In this document: positions 27,661 to 36,116 of the stretch, one piece after another | Numbering within the stretch: position 1 is the stretch's first letter | Layout of the letters: every line of letters starts with the position of its first letter | DNA from: Streptomyces zaomyceticus | GTDB lineage: Bacteria; Actinomycetota; Actinomycetes; Streptomycetales; Streptomycetaceae | Reading direction: 5' to 3' | DNA: 64,000 nucleotides | Assembly: GCF_014656215.1 (NCBI RefSeq) | Contig: NZ_BNBZ01000003.1 | Coordinates: 372,001-436,000 of the forward strand | The notes under the pieces: model-generated | The model's input: only the letters and a program-made list of their open reading frames with translations | Told to the model about the DNA's origin: nothing | Database searches by the model: none | Position numbers and translations under genes: made by a program

Positions 27661-28011
27661 GGACTCCGCCCGGGGGACCTCGGGGCGGAACGTCGGGTCG
27701 CGACGGCGCGCCTGCCCACCACGTTGTGGGCAACTGTTCCTCCCCCAGACGCCGTCCGGGGCCCCCAGGGCGGAACGGGAGGGGCGCGACGGCCTCCGCC
27801 CACCCCGTTGTGGGCATTCGTTCCGCTGGGGCGGAACGGGTGGGCACAACGGACGTCGCCCCTGCCGGGCGGTCAGGCTTCCGAGCCTGGACCCGCACCC
27901 GTTGTGCGCCGAACCACGGGTGCGGGTCAAGGCCCAGGGGTGGACGCGCCGCCAAAGGGCGCCGTCCCGTGTGCCCACCCGTCCCGCCCCGCGGGACGAT
28001 TGCCCACACGG
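27661..28011. repeat. Composite hairpin intergenic element, copy B
   Basis: This 616-bp gene-free gap (27615-28230) holds a mosaic of inverted modules. Modules lie at 27723-27775, 27805-27852 and 27967-28011. The last two are opposite copies of the same hairpin: outer stem (T/G)TGTG, a 6x6 internal loop, and an inner 8-bp GC stem. Between them lie two smaller hairpins (CCCGCACCCG with CGGGTGCGGG, and GGCTTCCGAGCC). The reverse complement of 27781-28011 nearly equals 57745-58005. The remaining 28012-28230 is GC-rich without clear features. Confidence 0.85.
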
Positions 28012-28230
28012 CAGTGCGGGCGGGCCGCGGCCCGCACGGCGGAAGCGCGGGACCGCATCGCGGTGGTGGCTGTGCAGGGGAGCGCGGTCATCGCGCCCCC
28101 TGGGGAACAGCCCCGCCGCACGCACCGCGGCAGGCCGTGCGCGACGCCCAACCGCGGCGCTCAACCGAAGGCGCGCCGCCCGAGCTCGACGCTCAGGCGG
28201 CCTCGCGGCGCCCCGGCTCCCGCGGAAGCG

Positions 28231-28674
28231 CTACGCGCCCGACTCCACGCGCTTCTTCAGGCCCGCCAGCGCGCGGTCGATGATGACCTTCTCCGCCTTG
28301 CGCTTGATCATGCCGAGCATGGGGATCTTGACGTCGACGGTCAGCTGGTAGGTGACCTCGGTGCGGTCGCCGCCGCCGACCGCGGCAAGCCGGTAGGACC
28401 CGTCGAGGGAGCGGAGCATCTGGGACTTGACCAGGGTCCAGCTGACCTCGTCGGCACCGGTCCAGGTGTAGGCGAGGGTGTGGTCGTCCTTGATCGCCCC
28501 GGCGTCGAGGAGCAGCCGCACCTTCTCGGCGCGGCCGGCGCCGTCGGTCTCCAGGACCTCGGCCTCCTTCACCTCGCCGGTCCACTCCGGGTAGCGGGCG
28601 AAGTCGGCGATCACGCCCATGACGTCGGCCGGTGCCGCCTCGATGGTGATGCTCGAGCTGGTGTGTTCGGCCAT
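28231..28674 (-). CDS. SRPBCC (START-like) domain protein
   Basis: A 147-residue single-domain protein of the polyketide-cyclase/dehydrase-like helix-grip fold. It starts MAEHTSSSITIEAAPADVMG, has the typical DFARYPEWTGEVKEAEVLE block near 28, a beta-rich middle and a long C-terminal helix (MIKRKAEKVIIDRALAGLKK). Such proteins bind hydrophobic ligands in a cavity. TGGAGGAG precedes ATG 28674. By order it matches mycobacterial Rv2185c, next to the ArsA-like gene, so the pair may act together, although repeat element B separates them here. Confidence 0.88.
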   Translation of the reverse strand: MAEHTSSSITIEAAPADVMGVIADFARYPEWTGEVKEAEVLETDGAGRAEKVRLLLDAGAIKDDHTLAYTWTGADEVSWTLVKSQMLRSLDGSYRLAAVGGGDRTEVTYQLTVDVKIPMLGMIKRKAEKVIIDRALAGLKKRVESGA

Positions 28675-28763
28675 CGTGGTGGCTCCTCCACTGTGCGGTC
28701 CGGCGGAAGTCAAGGGGCACAGACGTGCCGACGGAAGGCTATCGCGCCGCGGCGCGGGGCCCG

Positions 28764-29531
28764 TCACCACTCCAGTGCGAAGGGCCTGCCGGTCGAGGCG
28801 AAGTGGCCGACGTTCACGCACTCGGTCCCGGCGATCCGCATCCGCCGGGCGAGCGGCTGGTGGACGTGGCCGAAGAGGGCGTAGCGGGGCCGGGTGCGCC
28901 GGATCGCGTCGAGCAGGGCCCGGCTGCCGCGCTCGAAGCGGCGGGCGACGGTGTCGTACGTCAGCTCGGGCACCTCCGGCGGGATGTGGGAGCAGAGGAC
29001 GTCGACGTCGCCGAGGGCTTCGACCTTCGCCGCGTACTCCTCGTCGGAGATCTCGTAGGGGGTGCGCATGGGGGTGCGCAGGCCGCCGCCGACGAAGCCG
29101 AAGACGAGGCCGCCGAGCTCGACCCGTTCGCCGTCGAGGACGGTCGTCCCGGGTCGGGCGAATTCGGGCCAGAACCGGGGGATGTCGACGTTCCCGAAGG
29201 TGGCGTACGTGGGGGTGGGGAAGGCGGCGAAGAGTTCGGTGTACTGACGGCGGACCGCGGCCTCGATGGCGGTCTCGCGGTCGACGTCGAGCTCGGCCCA
29301 GAGGCGTCGGCCCAGGTCACGGGCCTCGTCGAAGCGGCGGGCGGTGCGCAGTTCCACGAGCCGGTCGGCGTTCTCGACGCCGAAGAGGTCGGGGAAGATC
29401 CCGCGGCTGTGGTCGGCGTAGTCGAGGAAGAGGACCAGGTCCCCCAGGCATATGAGGGCGTCGGCCCCGTCCCCCGCCTTGGCGAGGTCTCCGGCGTTGC
29501 CGTGCACGTCACTGACCACATGGACTCGCAT
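28764..29531 (-). CDS. Calcineurin-like metallophosphoesterase
   Basis: A 255-residue phosphoesterase with all five metal-site motifs: DVHGN near 8, GDLVLF near 31, GNVD near 113, a His in CSHIPPEVP near 181, and GHVHQP near 218. The dinuclear metal centre is complete, so it should be active. Candidate substrates are phosphomonoesters or cyclic nucleotides; nothing in the sequence decides. ATG 29531 is used. It is divergent from the acyl-CoA ligase gene with a 256-bp intergenic region that contains the short palindrome ACTG-TGCG-CAGT but no clear operator. Confidence 0.88.
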   Translation of the reverse strand: MRVHVVSDVHGNAGDLAKAGDGADALICLGDLVLFLDYADHSRGIFPDLFGVENADRLVELRTARRFDEARDLGRRLWAELDVDRETAIEAAVRRQYTELFAAFPTPTYATFGNVDIPRFWPEFARPGTTVLDGERVELGGLVFGFVGGGLRTPMRTPYEISDEEYAAKVEALGDVDVLCSHIPPEVPELTYDTVARRFERGSRALLDAIRRTRPRYALFGHVHQPLARRMRIAGTECVNVGHFASTGRPFALEW

Positions 29532-29787
29532 GGGCCCCACCTTAGGGGGTGTCACCTGCGGTTACTTCCGAGTCGGGAAACCTGTGGATTACTGTGCGCA
29601 GTGCACCGCCATACACGTGTGACGCACGGAACATCTGACCGGGACCCCCTATCGGGAACCGTCTACTGATGGGTAACGTCCGGGCAGTCCAGTCGTGCTC
29701 ACCCCCACTGAGCACCTGCCAGTTCTTGGACTTCACCGGTGCATCACACAGAGCCGTGGCGCCGGCGCCCGATGAGGAGCAGCAGTC

Positions 29788-31584
29788 TTGCGCGAGTTCA
29801 GCCTTCCGGCCCTGTACGAGGTCCCCGCGGACGGCAACCTGACGGATCTCATCCGCCGCAACGCCTCCCAGCATCCAGACGTCGCCGTGATGGGCCGCAA
29901 GGTCGACGGGGCGTGGACCGATGTGACCGCCACCCAGTTCCTCGCGGAGGTCCGCGGGGCGGCCAAGGGGCTGATCGCGGCCGGTGTCGAGCCGGGCGAC
30001 AGAGTCGCGCTGCTCTCCCGTACGCGCTACGAGTGGGTCCTCCTGGACTTCGCGATCTGGAGCGCGGGCGGCGTGACCGTGCCCGTGTACGAGACGAGCT
30101 CGCCGGAGCAGATCCAGTGGATCCTCGGCGACTCGGGCGCGGCCCTGGTGCTCGTGGAGAGCGCGGCGCACCAGGAGTCGGTGGAGTCCGTCCGGGCGGA
30201 GCTGCCGCAGCTCAAGGGTGTCTGGCAGATCGAGGACGACGCGGTCGCGCGGCTCACCGCCACCGGCGCGGACGTCTCCGACGAGCTGCTGGACGAGCGG
30301 ATGTCGGCGGCGAACGCGGACGACCCGGCGACGATCGTCTACACCTCGGGTACGACGGGCCGCCCCAAGGGCTGTGTCCTGACCCACCGGGCCTTCTTCG
30401 CCGAGTGCGGCAACGTGGTGGCGCGGCTGAAGCCGCTCTTCCGTACCGGTGAGTGTTCGGTGCTGCTGTTCCTGCCCGCCGCGCACGTCTTCGGCCGGCT
30501 CGTCGAGGTCGCCTCCGTGATGGCGCCGATCCGCCTGGGCTGTGTGCCGGACATCAAGAACCTCACGGACGAGCTGGCCTCGTTCCGGCCGACGCTGATC
30601 CTGGGCGTGCCCCGGGTCTTCGAGAAGGTCTACAACTCGGCGCGCGCCAAGGCGCAGGCCGACGGCAAGGGCAAGATCTTCGACAAGGCCGCGCACACGG
30701 CGATCGCCTACAGCAGGGCGCTGAGCACCCCGCAGGGTCCGTCGTTCGGCCTCAAGCTGAAGCACAAGATCTTCGACAAGCTGGTCTTCAGCAAGCTGCG
30801 GGCGGTGCTCGGCGGGCGCGGTGAGTACGCGATCTCGGGCGGCGCGCCGCTGGGCGAGCGGCTCGGTCACTTCTTCCGGGGCATCGGCTTCACGGTCCTG
30901 GAGGGCTACGGCCTGACGGAGTCGTGCGCGGCGACGGCGTTCAACCCGTGGGACCGGCAGAAGATCGGCACGGTCGGTCAGCCGCTGCCGGGTTCGGTGG
31001 TGCGGATCGCCGACGACGGCGAGGTGCTGCTGCACGGCGAGCACATCTTCTCGCGGTACTGGAACAACGAGGCGGCGACGGCAGAGGCGCTGGCGGACGG
31101 CTGGTTCCACACGGGGGACATCGGCACCCTCGACGAGGACGGCTACCTGGCGATCACCGGTCGCAAGAAGGAGATCCTGGTGACGGCGGGCGGCAAGAAC
31201 GTCGCCCCGGCGGTCATCGAGGACCGGATCCGGGCGCACGCGCTGGTCGCGGAGTGCATGGTGGTCGGCGACGGCCGGCCGTTCGTGGGCGCGCTCGTCA
31301 CGATCGACGAGGAGTTCCTCGGCCGCTGGGCCTCCGAGCACGGCAAGCCGGCGGACTCGACGGCGGCCACCCTCCGGGACGACGCGGAGCTGATGGCCGA
31401 GGTCCAGCGCGCGATCGACGACGGCAACGCGGCGGTCTCCAAGGCGGAGTCGGTCCGCAAGTTCCGTATCCTGCCGGCCCAGTTCACCGAGGAGGCGGGC
31501 CACATCACGCCGTCCCTGAAGCTGAAGCGGAACGTGGTGGCGAAGGACTTCGCGGACGAGATCGAGGCGATCTACCGGGGCTGA
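29788..31584 (+). CDS. Long-chain fatty acyl-CoA ligase (FadD15-like)
   Basis: A 598-residue AMP-forming ligase that activates long-chain fatty acids. The AMP-binding P-loop YTSGTTGRPKGC is near 187, GYGLTES near 375, the adenosine motif GWFHTGDIG near 435, and GRKKEILVTAGGKNVAP near 455 includes the hinge. The catalytic Lys is in SLKLKRN near 578. The start is TTG at 29788 with GATGAGGAG 11 nt upstream. Order and character match M. tuberculosis fadD15 (Rv2187), next to pimB'. A 14-bp hairpin follows the gene. Confidence 0.93.
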   Translation: MREFSLPALYEVPADGNLTDLIRRNASQHPDVAVMGRKVDGAWTDVTATQFLAEVRGAAKGLIAAGVEPGDRVALLSRTRYEWVLLDFAIWSAGGVTVPVYETSSPEQIQWILGDSGAALVLVESAAHQESVESVRAELPQLKGVWQIEDDAVARLTATGADVSDELLDERMSAANADDPATIVYTSGTTGRPKGCVLTHRAFFAECGNVVARLKPLFRTGECSVLLFLPAAHVFGRLVEVASVMAPIRLGCVPDIKNLTDELASFRPTLILGVPRVFEKVYNSARAKAQADGKGKIFDKAAHTAIAYSRALSTPQGPSFGLKLKHKIFDKLVFSKLRAVLGGRGEYAISGGAPLGERLGHFFRGIGFTVLEGYGLTESCAATAFNPWDRQKIGTVGQPLPGSVVRIADDGEVLLHGEHIFSRYWNNEAATAEALADGWFHTGDIGTLDEDGYLAITGRKKEILVTAGGKNVAPAVIEDRIRAHALVAECMVVGDGRPFVGALVTIDEEFLGRWASEHGKPADSTAATLRDDAELMAEVQRAIDDGNAAVSKAESVRKFRILPAQFTEEAGHITPSLKLKRNVVAKDFADEIEAIYRG

Positions 31585-31604
31585 GGCCCGCGGAGGGACG
31601 ATCC

Positions 31605-31648
31605 GGCCGGAGGCCCGGGGCGACATCGCTCCGGGCCTCCGGCCGTTT
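31605..31648 (+). terminator. Terminator after the acyl-CoA ligase gene
   Basis: Arms 31605-31618 and 31631-31644 pair over 14 bp with a 12-nt loop, followed by GTTTCC. It begins 21 bp after the stop codon. Confidence 0.75.
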
Positions 31649-31671
31649 CCGTACCCCCGCCCCCCAAATTC

Positions 31672-31687
31672 ATTGAACGTGTTCAAT
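31672..31687. promoter_or_regulatory. Perfect 16-bp palindrome before the lipoprotein gene
   Basis: ATTGAAC-GT-GTTCAAT lies 22 bp upstream of the lipoprotein start. Its low GC and perfect symmetry mark it as a likely TetR-type operator. The downstream gene is the probable target. Confidence 0.7.
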
Positions 31688-31708
31688 TCCATGTGTCAGG
31701 ATGCTCCC

Positions 31709-32236
31709 GTGAAGATCACGAGGGGAAACGCGCTCCGCGGGCTGCGGGGATACGGGGCCGTGGCGGCCCTGCTCATCACCCTGACCGGCTGCCTCGCCGG
31801 CCCGGCCCAGTACTACGGGGGGACGGGCGTCCACGACGCCACGGCGGCCGAGGCCGCCGGGGTCTGGGAGTCCGTCGAGGGCACCGCGATGACGCTGCGC
31901 CCGGACGGGACGGCGACCGTCACCCGGCTCGACGGCCGGGACTTCGACTTCGACGAGGGGTGGCGGCTCTCCGGCAAGGGGGCCTGGTCCCTCTTCGACA
32001 CCCCCGACGGGCAGCGGCTGCGCCTGGAGCTCACCGCACGCGCCGGGGTCGACCGGCGGGCCGACGCCACCATGCCCCCGCCGGACGGCGGGGACCCGCC
32101 CACCACCTACAGCTGGCGCTTCTACGTGGACCGCGACGAGCGGCGCAGCCTCGTGCTGTTCTTCTTCGTCGGCGACCCCGACGCGGGCAGCACCTACGTC
32201 ATGACCCGGCGGCCGACCGCTACAACAGCTCCTTGA
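31709..32236 (+). CDS. Small secreted lipoprotein
   Basis: A 175-residue protein. The N-terminus has basic residues (MKITRGNALRGLRGYG), a hydrophobic core and the lipobox LTGC at about residue 30, so it should be a membrane-anchored lipoprotein. The mature part resembles a small beta-rich domain (GVWESVEGTAMTLRPDGTAT, then YSWRFYVDRDERRSLVLFFF) of unknown function. GTG 31709 places the signal peptide correctly. A palindromic operator sits upstream. Its 3' end overlaps the convergent mannosyltransferase gene by 17 bp. Confidence 0.82.
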   Translation: MKITRGNALRGLRGYGAVAALLITLTGCLAGPAQYYGGTGVHDATAAEAAGVWESVEGTAMTLRPDGTATVTRLDGRDFDFDEGWRLSGKGAWSLFDTPDGQRLRLELTARAGVDRRADATMPPPDGGDPPTTYSWRFYVDRDERRSLVLFFFVGDPDAGSTYVMTRRPTATTAP

Positions 32237-33362
32237 GACGCTCCGCGAGGAGGTCCCAGCGCCACTTCTCCTCGACCCAGGCGCGGCCCCGCTCGCCCAT
32301 GCGGGCGCGGAGCTCGGGGTCCAGGAGAAGGGTGCTGACGCGGTCCGCGGTGTCCTCGGCGGACTCGCCCCGGACGACCCAGCCCGTCTCGCCGTCGAGG
32401 ACGGCGTCGGGGGCGCCGCCGGAGTCGCCCGCGACCACCGGGAGGCCGGTGGCCGAGGCCTCCAGGTAGACGATGCCGAGGCCCTCGACGTCGAGTCCGC
32501 CGCGGCGGGTGCGGCAGGGCATGGCGAAGACGTCGCCGGCACCGTAGTGGGCGGGCAGCTCGGACCAGGGGACGGCGCCGGTGAAGCGTACGGATCCGGC
32601 CACGCCGGTCTCGGCGGCGAGGCGGTGCAGGTCCTTCTCGTACGGGCCGCCGCCGACGATCAGCAGGACCGCGTCCGGCACCCGTCGCAGGATCCTGGGC
32701 ATGGCCCTGATGAGGGTGTCCTGGCCCTTGCGCGGGACGAGCCGGGAGACACAGACGACCACCGGGCGGTCGCTGAGCCCGAGGCGGGCGCGGACCTCGG
32801 CGCCGCCCGAGTCGGGGTGGAAGGTCTTCTCGTCGACGCCGGGCGGGAGCTGCCTCATTCGACCGGCGGCGGCGGGCGTGAGGGCCGCGGCGATCCGGGA
32901 GCGGGTGTACTCGCCGAGGTAGGTGATCGTGTCCGTGCCCTCGCCGATCCGCCGCAGCAGCGCGCGGGAGACGGGCAGCTGGGCCCAGCCCGCCTCGTGC
33001 CCGTGCGTGGTGGCGACGAGCCGGCGGGCGCCCGCCCCGCGCAGCGCGGGGGCCATCAGACCGAGCGGGGCGGCCGCGCCGAACCACACGGACTCGCAGC
33101 CGTGCTCGCGCAGGAGCGCGGTGGCGCGGGCGGTGACCCGAGGAGTGGGCAGCAGCATGGTGGTGCGATCCCGGACGACCGTGAAAGGCTGTTCGGCGTC
33201 GAACGCGGCTGTCGCCTCGATCCCTTCGCGGCTGCGCTTCCAGGTGGAGGCGTAGACCACGATCTGTTCGGGATCCAGGCGGAGCGCCATGTTGTGCAGG
33301 AAGGCCTGGATTCCGCCGGGACGCGGCGGGAAGTCGTTGGTTACGATCAGGGTCTTGTGCAT
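32220..33362 (-). CDS. GT4 glycosyltransferase, PimB'-like mannosyltransferase
   Basis: A 380-residue GT-B enzyme. The N-terminal glycine-rich motif TNDFPPRPGGIQ is near 8, the donor-binding region VSRLVPRKGQDTLI near 190, and the EX7E-type segment EGLGIVYLEASATGLPVV near 287 with acidic residues. This signature matches GDP-mannose-dependent PIM mannosyltransferase PimB' (Rv2188c), which adds the second mannose to phosphatidylinositol mannosides. ATG 33362 starts MHKTLIVTND. It neighbours the acyl-CoA ligase and the GT87 gene, consistent with a lipid-glycan function. Assignment is by family and order. Confidence 0.88.
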   Translation of the reverse strand: MHKTLIVTNDFPPRPGGIQAFLHNMALRLDPEQIVVYASTWKRSREGIEATAAFDAEQPFTVVRDRTTMLLPTPRVTARATALLREHGCESVWFGAAAPLGLMAPALRGAGARRLVATTHGHEAGWAQLPVSRALLRRIGEGTDTITYLGEYTRSRIAAALTPAAAGRMRQLPPGVDEKTFHPDSGGAEVRARLGLSDRPVVVCVSRLVPRKGQDTLIRAMPRILRRVPDAVLLIVGGGPYEKDLHRLAAETGVAGSVRFTGAVPWSELPAHYGAGDVFAMPCRTRRGGLDVEGLGIVYLEASATGLPVVAGDSGGAPDAVLDGETGWVVRGESAEDTADRVSTLLLDPELRARMGERGRAWVEEKWRWDLLAERLKELL

Positions 33363-33448
33363 CGTGGCCGAATCTACCGCGAGCGCACCCACCGCCCAGC
33401 ACCACCACTCCCCCGCGTGAGCGGGGCCGACGCGAGAAGGACGAGACA

Positions 33449-34726
33449 GTGATGACGGGCGCAGTGGGGAAGTGGTTCCGCACGGGTCAGAGGCTCCCGG
33501 TCGCCCTCTGGGCACTGACCCGGATCATCCTGCTGCTGTGCGTCTTCAAGGTCGTGGTGATCCCCGGACCGGACATCACGTTCGACATCGAGGACATCTA
33601 CCAGGGCTGGTACGAGGTCCTGCGGACCGGCACCTATCCGCTGGACGACGTGACCTGGCAGTACCCGCCGGCCGCCGCGTTCGCGATCCTCGCCCCGGGG
33701 CTGCTGCCGTTCCTCGGCTACTCGGCCGCCTTCTTCGTCCTCGCCTTCCTCTGTGACGCGCTCGTCTTCGGGCTGCTCCTCCACACCGGCCGCCGCGCCG
33801 GCCGCTCGCCGCGCGGTGCCTGGATATGGATCGCGGGTGTCCCGCTGCTCGGCCCGACGGCCTACGCCCGGTACGACGTGATGGTGACCGCGGTCGCGGT
33901 GGCGGCGCTCCTCGCGGCGGGCCGGAGTCCGCGGGTCCTGGGCGCGCTCGCCGGGTTCGGCGCGGTCCTGAAGGTGTGGCCGGTGCTGCTGCTCGCGGGC
34001 ACGCCGAAGGGCCGGGCGACGTTCCGCTCCTGGCCGGCGGCGGTGGGCGCGGCGGCCGCCGTGCTGCTGTTCTGCGTGCTGTGGATGCCGGGCGCGCTCG
34101 CCTTCCTCTCGTTCCAGCGCGATCGGGGCACGGAGGTCGAGTCGCTGGGCTCGATGGTCTTCCATGTGGCCCGTCACCTCGGCTGGTCCGGGGAGGCGCG
34201 GATGAACTACGGCTCGATCGAGTTCCTCGGTCCGTACGTCTCCACGGTCTCGACGGCCGCGATGGCGCTCACCTTCGCGGCCTTCGGCTGGCTGCTGCTG
34301 TGGCGTTTCAAGGCGCGCCGCTTCACCTCGTCGACGGTGGCGGACGCGGCGTTCGTGGCGGTGCTGCTGTTCACGACGACGAGCCGGGTGCTCTCGCCGC
34401 AGTACATGCTGTGGCTGGTCGGTCTGGCGGCGGTCTGTCTCGCGTACCGGTCGAGCCGGATGGAGCGGCCGGTGCATCTGGTCGTGTGGGCGACGGCGGT
34501 GACGCAGTTCGAGTTCCCGGTGTGGTTCTCGCACGTGACGCGGAGCGATCCGCTGGGCATCGCGGTGCTGTTCACCCGGAACGGTCTGCTGATCGCCGCC
34601 ACGCTGATCGCCTGCCGTGTGCTGTGGCGCCAGACGGTGACGGAGCCCCGTCTCGCCGAGAAGGCGGTCGTGCCCGCGCAGGCGGTTCATCCGGAGCGCG
34701 AGAAGGCACTGTCGGCCTCGCGCTGA
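33449..34726 (+). CDS. GT87-type membrane glycosyltransferase (DUF2029)
   Basis: A 425-residue polytopic protein with about ten hydrophobic segments. The motif FDIEDIYQGWYEVLR follows the first membrane segment near 47 and TWQYPPAAA near 70 carries the typical GT-C loop with acidic residues, as in polyprenyl-phosphomannose-dependent alpha-mannosyltransferases (Rv2181/PimE group). It should act on the outer membrane face. GTG 33449 has GAGAAGGA 8 nt upstream, favouring it over ATG 33452. It is divergent from the PimB'-like gene. The 3' end overlaps the convergent MATE gene by 40 bp. Confidence 0.86.
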   Translation: MMTGAVGKWFRTGQRLPVALWALTRIILLLCVFKVVVIPGPDITFDIEDIYQGWYEVLRTGTYPLDDVTWQYPPAAAFAILAPGLLPFLGYSAAFFVLAFLCDALVFGLLLHTGRRAGRSPRGAWIWIAGVPLLGPTAYARYDVMVTAVAVAALLAAGRSPRVLGALAGFGAVLKVWPVLLLAGTPKGRATFRSWPAAVGAAAAVLLFCVLWMPGALAFLSFQRDRGTEVESLGSMVFHVARHLGWSGEARMNYGSIEFLGPYVSTVSTAAMALTFAAFGWLLLWRFKARRFTSSTVADAAFVAVLLFTTTSRVLSPQYMLWLVGLAAVCLAYRSSRMERPVHLVVWATAVTQFEFPVWFSHVTRSDPLGIAVLFTRNGLLIAATLIACRVLWRQTVTEPRLAEKAVVPAQAVHPEREKALSASR

Positions 34727-36015
34727 GGCGCCCCGGGGGTCCGCCGGTACAGCAGGCCGAGCGCCGCGCACTGGGTGGCCGTGGCCAGGGCCATCGCCAG
34801 GCAGATGCCGGGCAGCCCGAGGCCTGAGAGGCCGTACGCGAGTGGCAGCTGGACCAGGACGCCGCCGACCGTGATCCGGGCGAGGTACGGGCTCGCGCCG
34901 GTGCCCTCGAAGACTCCGGCGAGCGCGATGGAGCCGGCCATGAGCAGCAGGTGGGGGCCGAGGCAGCGCAGGAAGAGCGCGCCCGCCTCCGCGACCGCCG
35001 GTTCGGCGCCGAAGGCCCGCATGACGGGTCCCGCGCCGAGGAGCAGCAGCCCCGCAGCCCCCGTGCCGAGGACGCCGCCGAGGAGCAGGGCCTGCCGTCC
35101 GACGGCCCGGCGTTCGTCGCGGCCCGCCCCGAGCAGATGGGCGCTGTGGATGGCGGCGGCCTGCCGGACCGCGTAGAAGGCCATGGTCGCGACGTACATG
35201 GCCTTGGTGGCGATGCCGTAGGCGGCGATCTCGGTGACGCCGAGCCGGGCCACGACGGAGACGAGCGCGAGGGCCCCCGCCATCCGGACGGTGAAGTCGA
35301 GGCCCATGGGCAGTCCGGTGCGTGCGGTACGGCGCAGGGCGGCGGCGGTCCCCTCGGCCGGGCGGACCGCGCGGGCGGCCTTGAGCAGGGGCTCGCGGTG
35401 GAGGACGAGCAGCCCGGCGGCGAGGGCGACGGTCCGGCCGGCCACGGTGGCGAGGGCGGCGCCCCGCACTCCGCAGGCGTGGATGAGCAGGGGGTCGAGG
35501 ACCAGGATCAGTCCGTTGGCGAGGAAGGCGAGCCGCATGGGGGTGCGGGTGTCGCCCGCGCCCTTGAGGATCCCGTCGAGGACGTTCGTGGCGAAGAAGA
35601 CGGCCGTGCCGGGGAGCGAGATCGCGAAGTAGGCGGCGGCCAGGGCGTGGGCGGGGTGGTCGGGGCCGCCGAGCAGCAGGGCGGCGAGCGGTTCGCGCAG
35701 CAGGAGTCCGCCGAGGGCGACGGGCGGCACGAGCAGCGCTCCGAGGGCGGCTCCGCCGCGGACGGCGGAGCGGACGGCGGCCGGGTCGCCGGCGCCGCGG
35801 GCGCGGGCGACGAGCACGGTGGTGCCGGAGCCGGCGACGAGGACGACGCCGAGGAGCAGGTTCTCGACGTTGGTGGCGACGGCGACGGCGGCGACGGCGT
35901 CCCCGCCGAGCCGGGCGACCCAGACCATGTTGATGATGCCGGCGGCGACTCCGGCGAGAAGTTCGAGATAGACGGGGCGGGCGAGCCGGACGAGTGTGCG
36001 GCGGTGCGCGGACAT
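34687..36015 (-). CDS. MATE-family efflux transporter
   Basis: A 442-residue membrane protein with twelve predicted segments in two related halves, the MATE/DinF layout. The start MSAHRRTLVRLARPVYLELL leads into the first helix. GTAVFFATNVLDGILKGAGDTRTP near 130-155 and the matching LAGVFEGTGASP block in the second half are typical. It probably exports cationic drugs or metabolites using H+ or Na+. It is divergent from a PadR regulator, with nested inverted repeats between them, so PadR likely represses it. Convergent overlap with the GT87 gene is 40 bp. Confidence 0.88.
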   Translation of the reverse strand: MSAHRRTLVRLARPVYLELLAGVAAGIINMVWVARLGGDAVAAVAVATNVENLLLGVVLVAGSGTTVLVARARGAGDPAAVRSAVRGGAALGALLVPPVALGGLLLREPLAALLLGGPDHPAHALAAAYFAISLPGTAVFFATNVLDGILKGAGDTRTPMRLAFLANGLILVLDPLLIHACGVRGAALATVAGRTVALAAGLLVLHREPLLKAARAVRPAEGTAAALRRTARTGLPMGLDFTVRMAGALALVSVVARLGVTEIAAYGIATKAMYVATMAFYAVRQAAAIHSAHLLGAGRDERRAVGRQALLLGGVLGTGAAGLLLLGAGPVMRAFGAEPAVAEAGALFLRCLGPHLLLMAGSIALAGVFEGTGASPYLARITVGGVLVQLPLAYGLSGLGLPGICLAMALATATQCAALGLLYRRTPGAPQREADSAFSRSG

Positions 36016-36030
36016 GGAACGAGGCCCCCC

Positions 36031-36069
36031 TCTTTTCGATATACCTCGATTCGAGGCACCTCGAAAAGA
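36031..36069. promoter_or_regulatory. Nested palindromes between MATE and PadR genes
   Basis: TCTTTTCGA (36031-36039) mirrors TCGAAAAGA (36061-36069). Inside lies CCTCGA-T-TCGAGG (36044-36056). ACCTCGA also occurs as a direct repeat at 36043 and 36058. The AT-rich site lies 15-45 bp from both starts and is the natural operator for the PadR protein. Confidence 0.72.
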
Positions 36070-36116
36070 GATAGCATGGCGGCCGGTCCGACAACAAGCA
36101 CGAAGGAGACCGCCCG

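Noticed and set aside
27352..28884. Long open frames across repeat element B (both strands)
   Set aside because: They translate the hairpin modules into repetitive Arg/Pro/Gly/Trp-rich peptides and overlap well-supported genes. Long chance frames are expected at this GC content.
29588..29700. Possible ECF-sigma promoters (GGAAC and GTCTA-like boxes) before the acyl-CoA ligase
   Set aside because: Individual boxes are present but spacing does not fit one clear -35/-10 pair, so I do not call a promoter.
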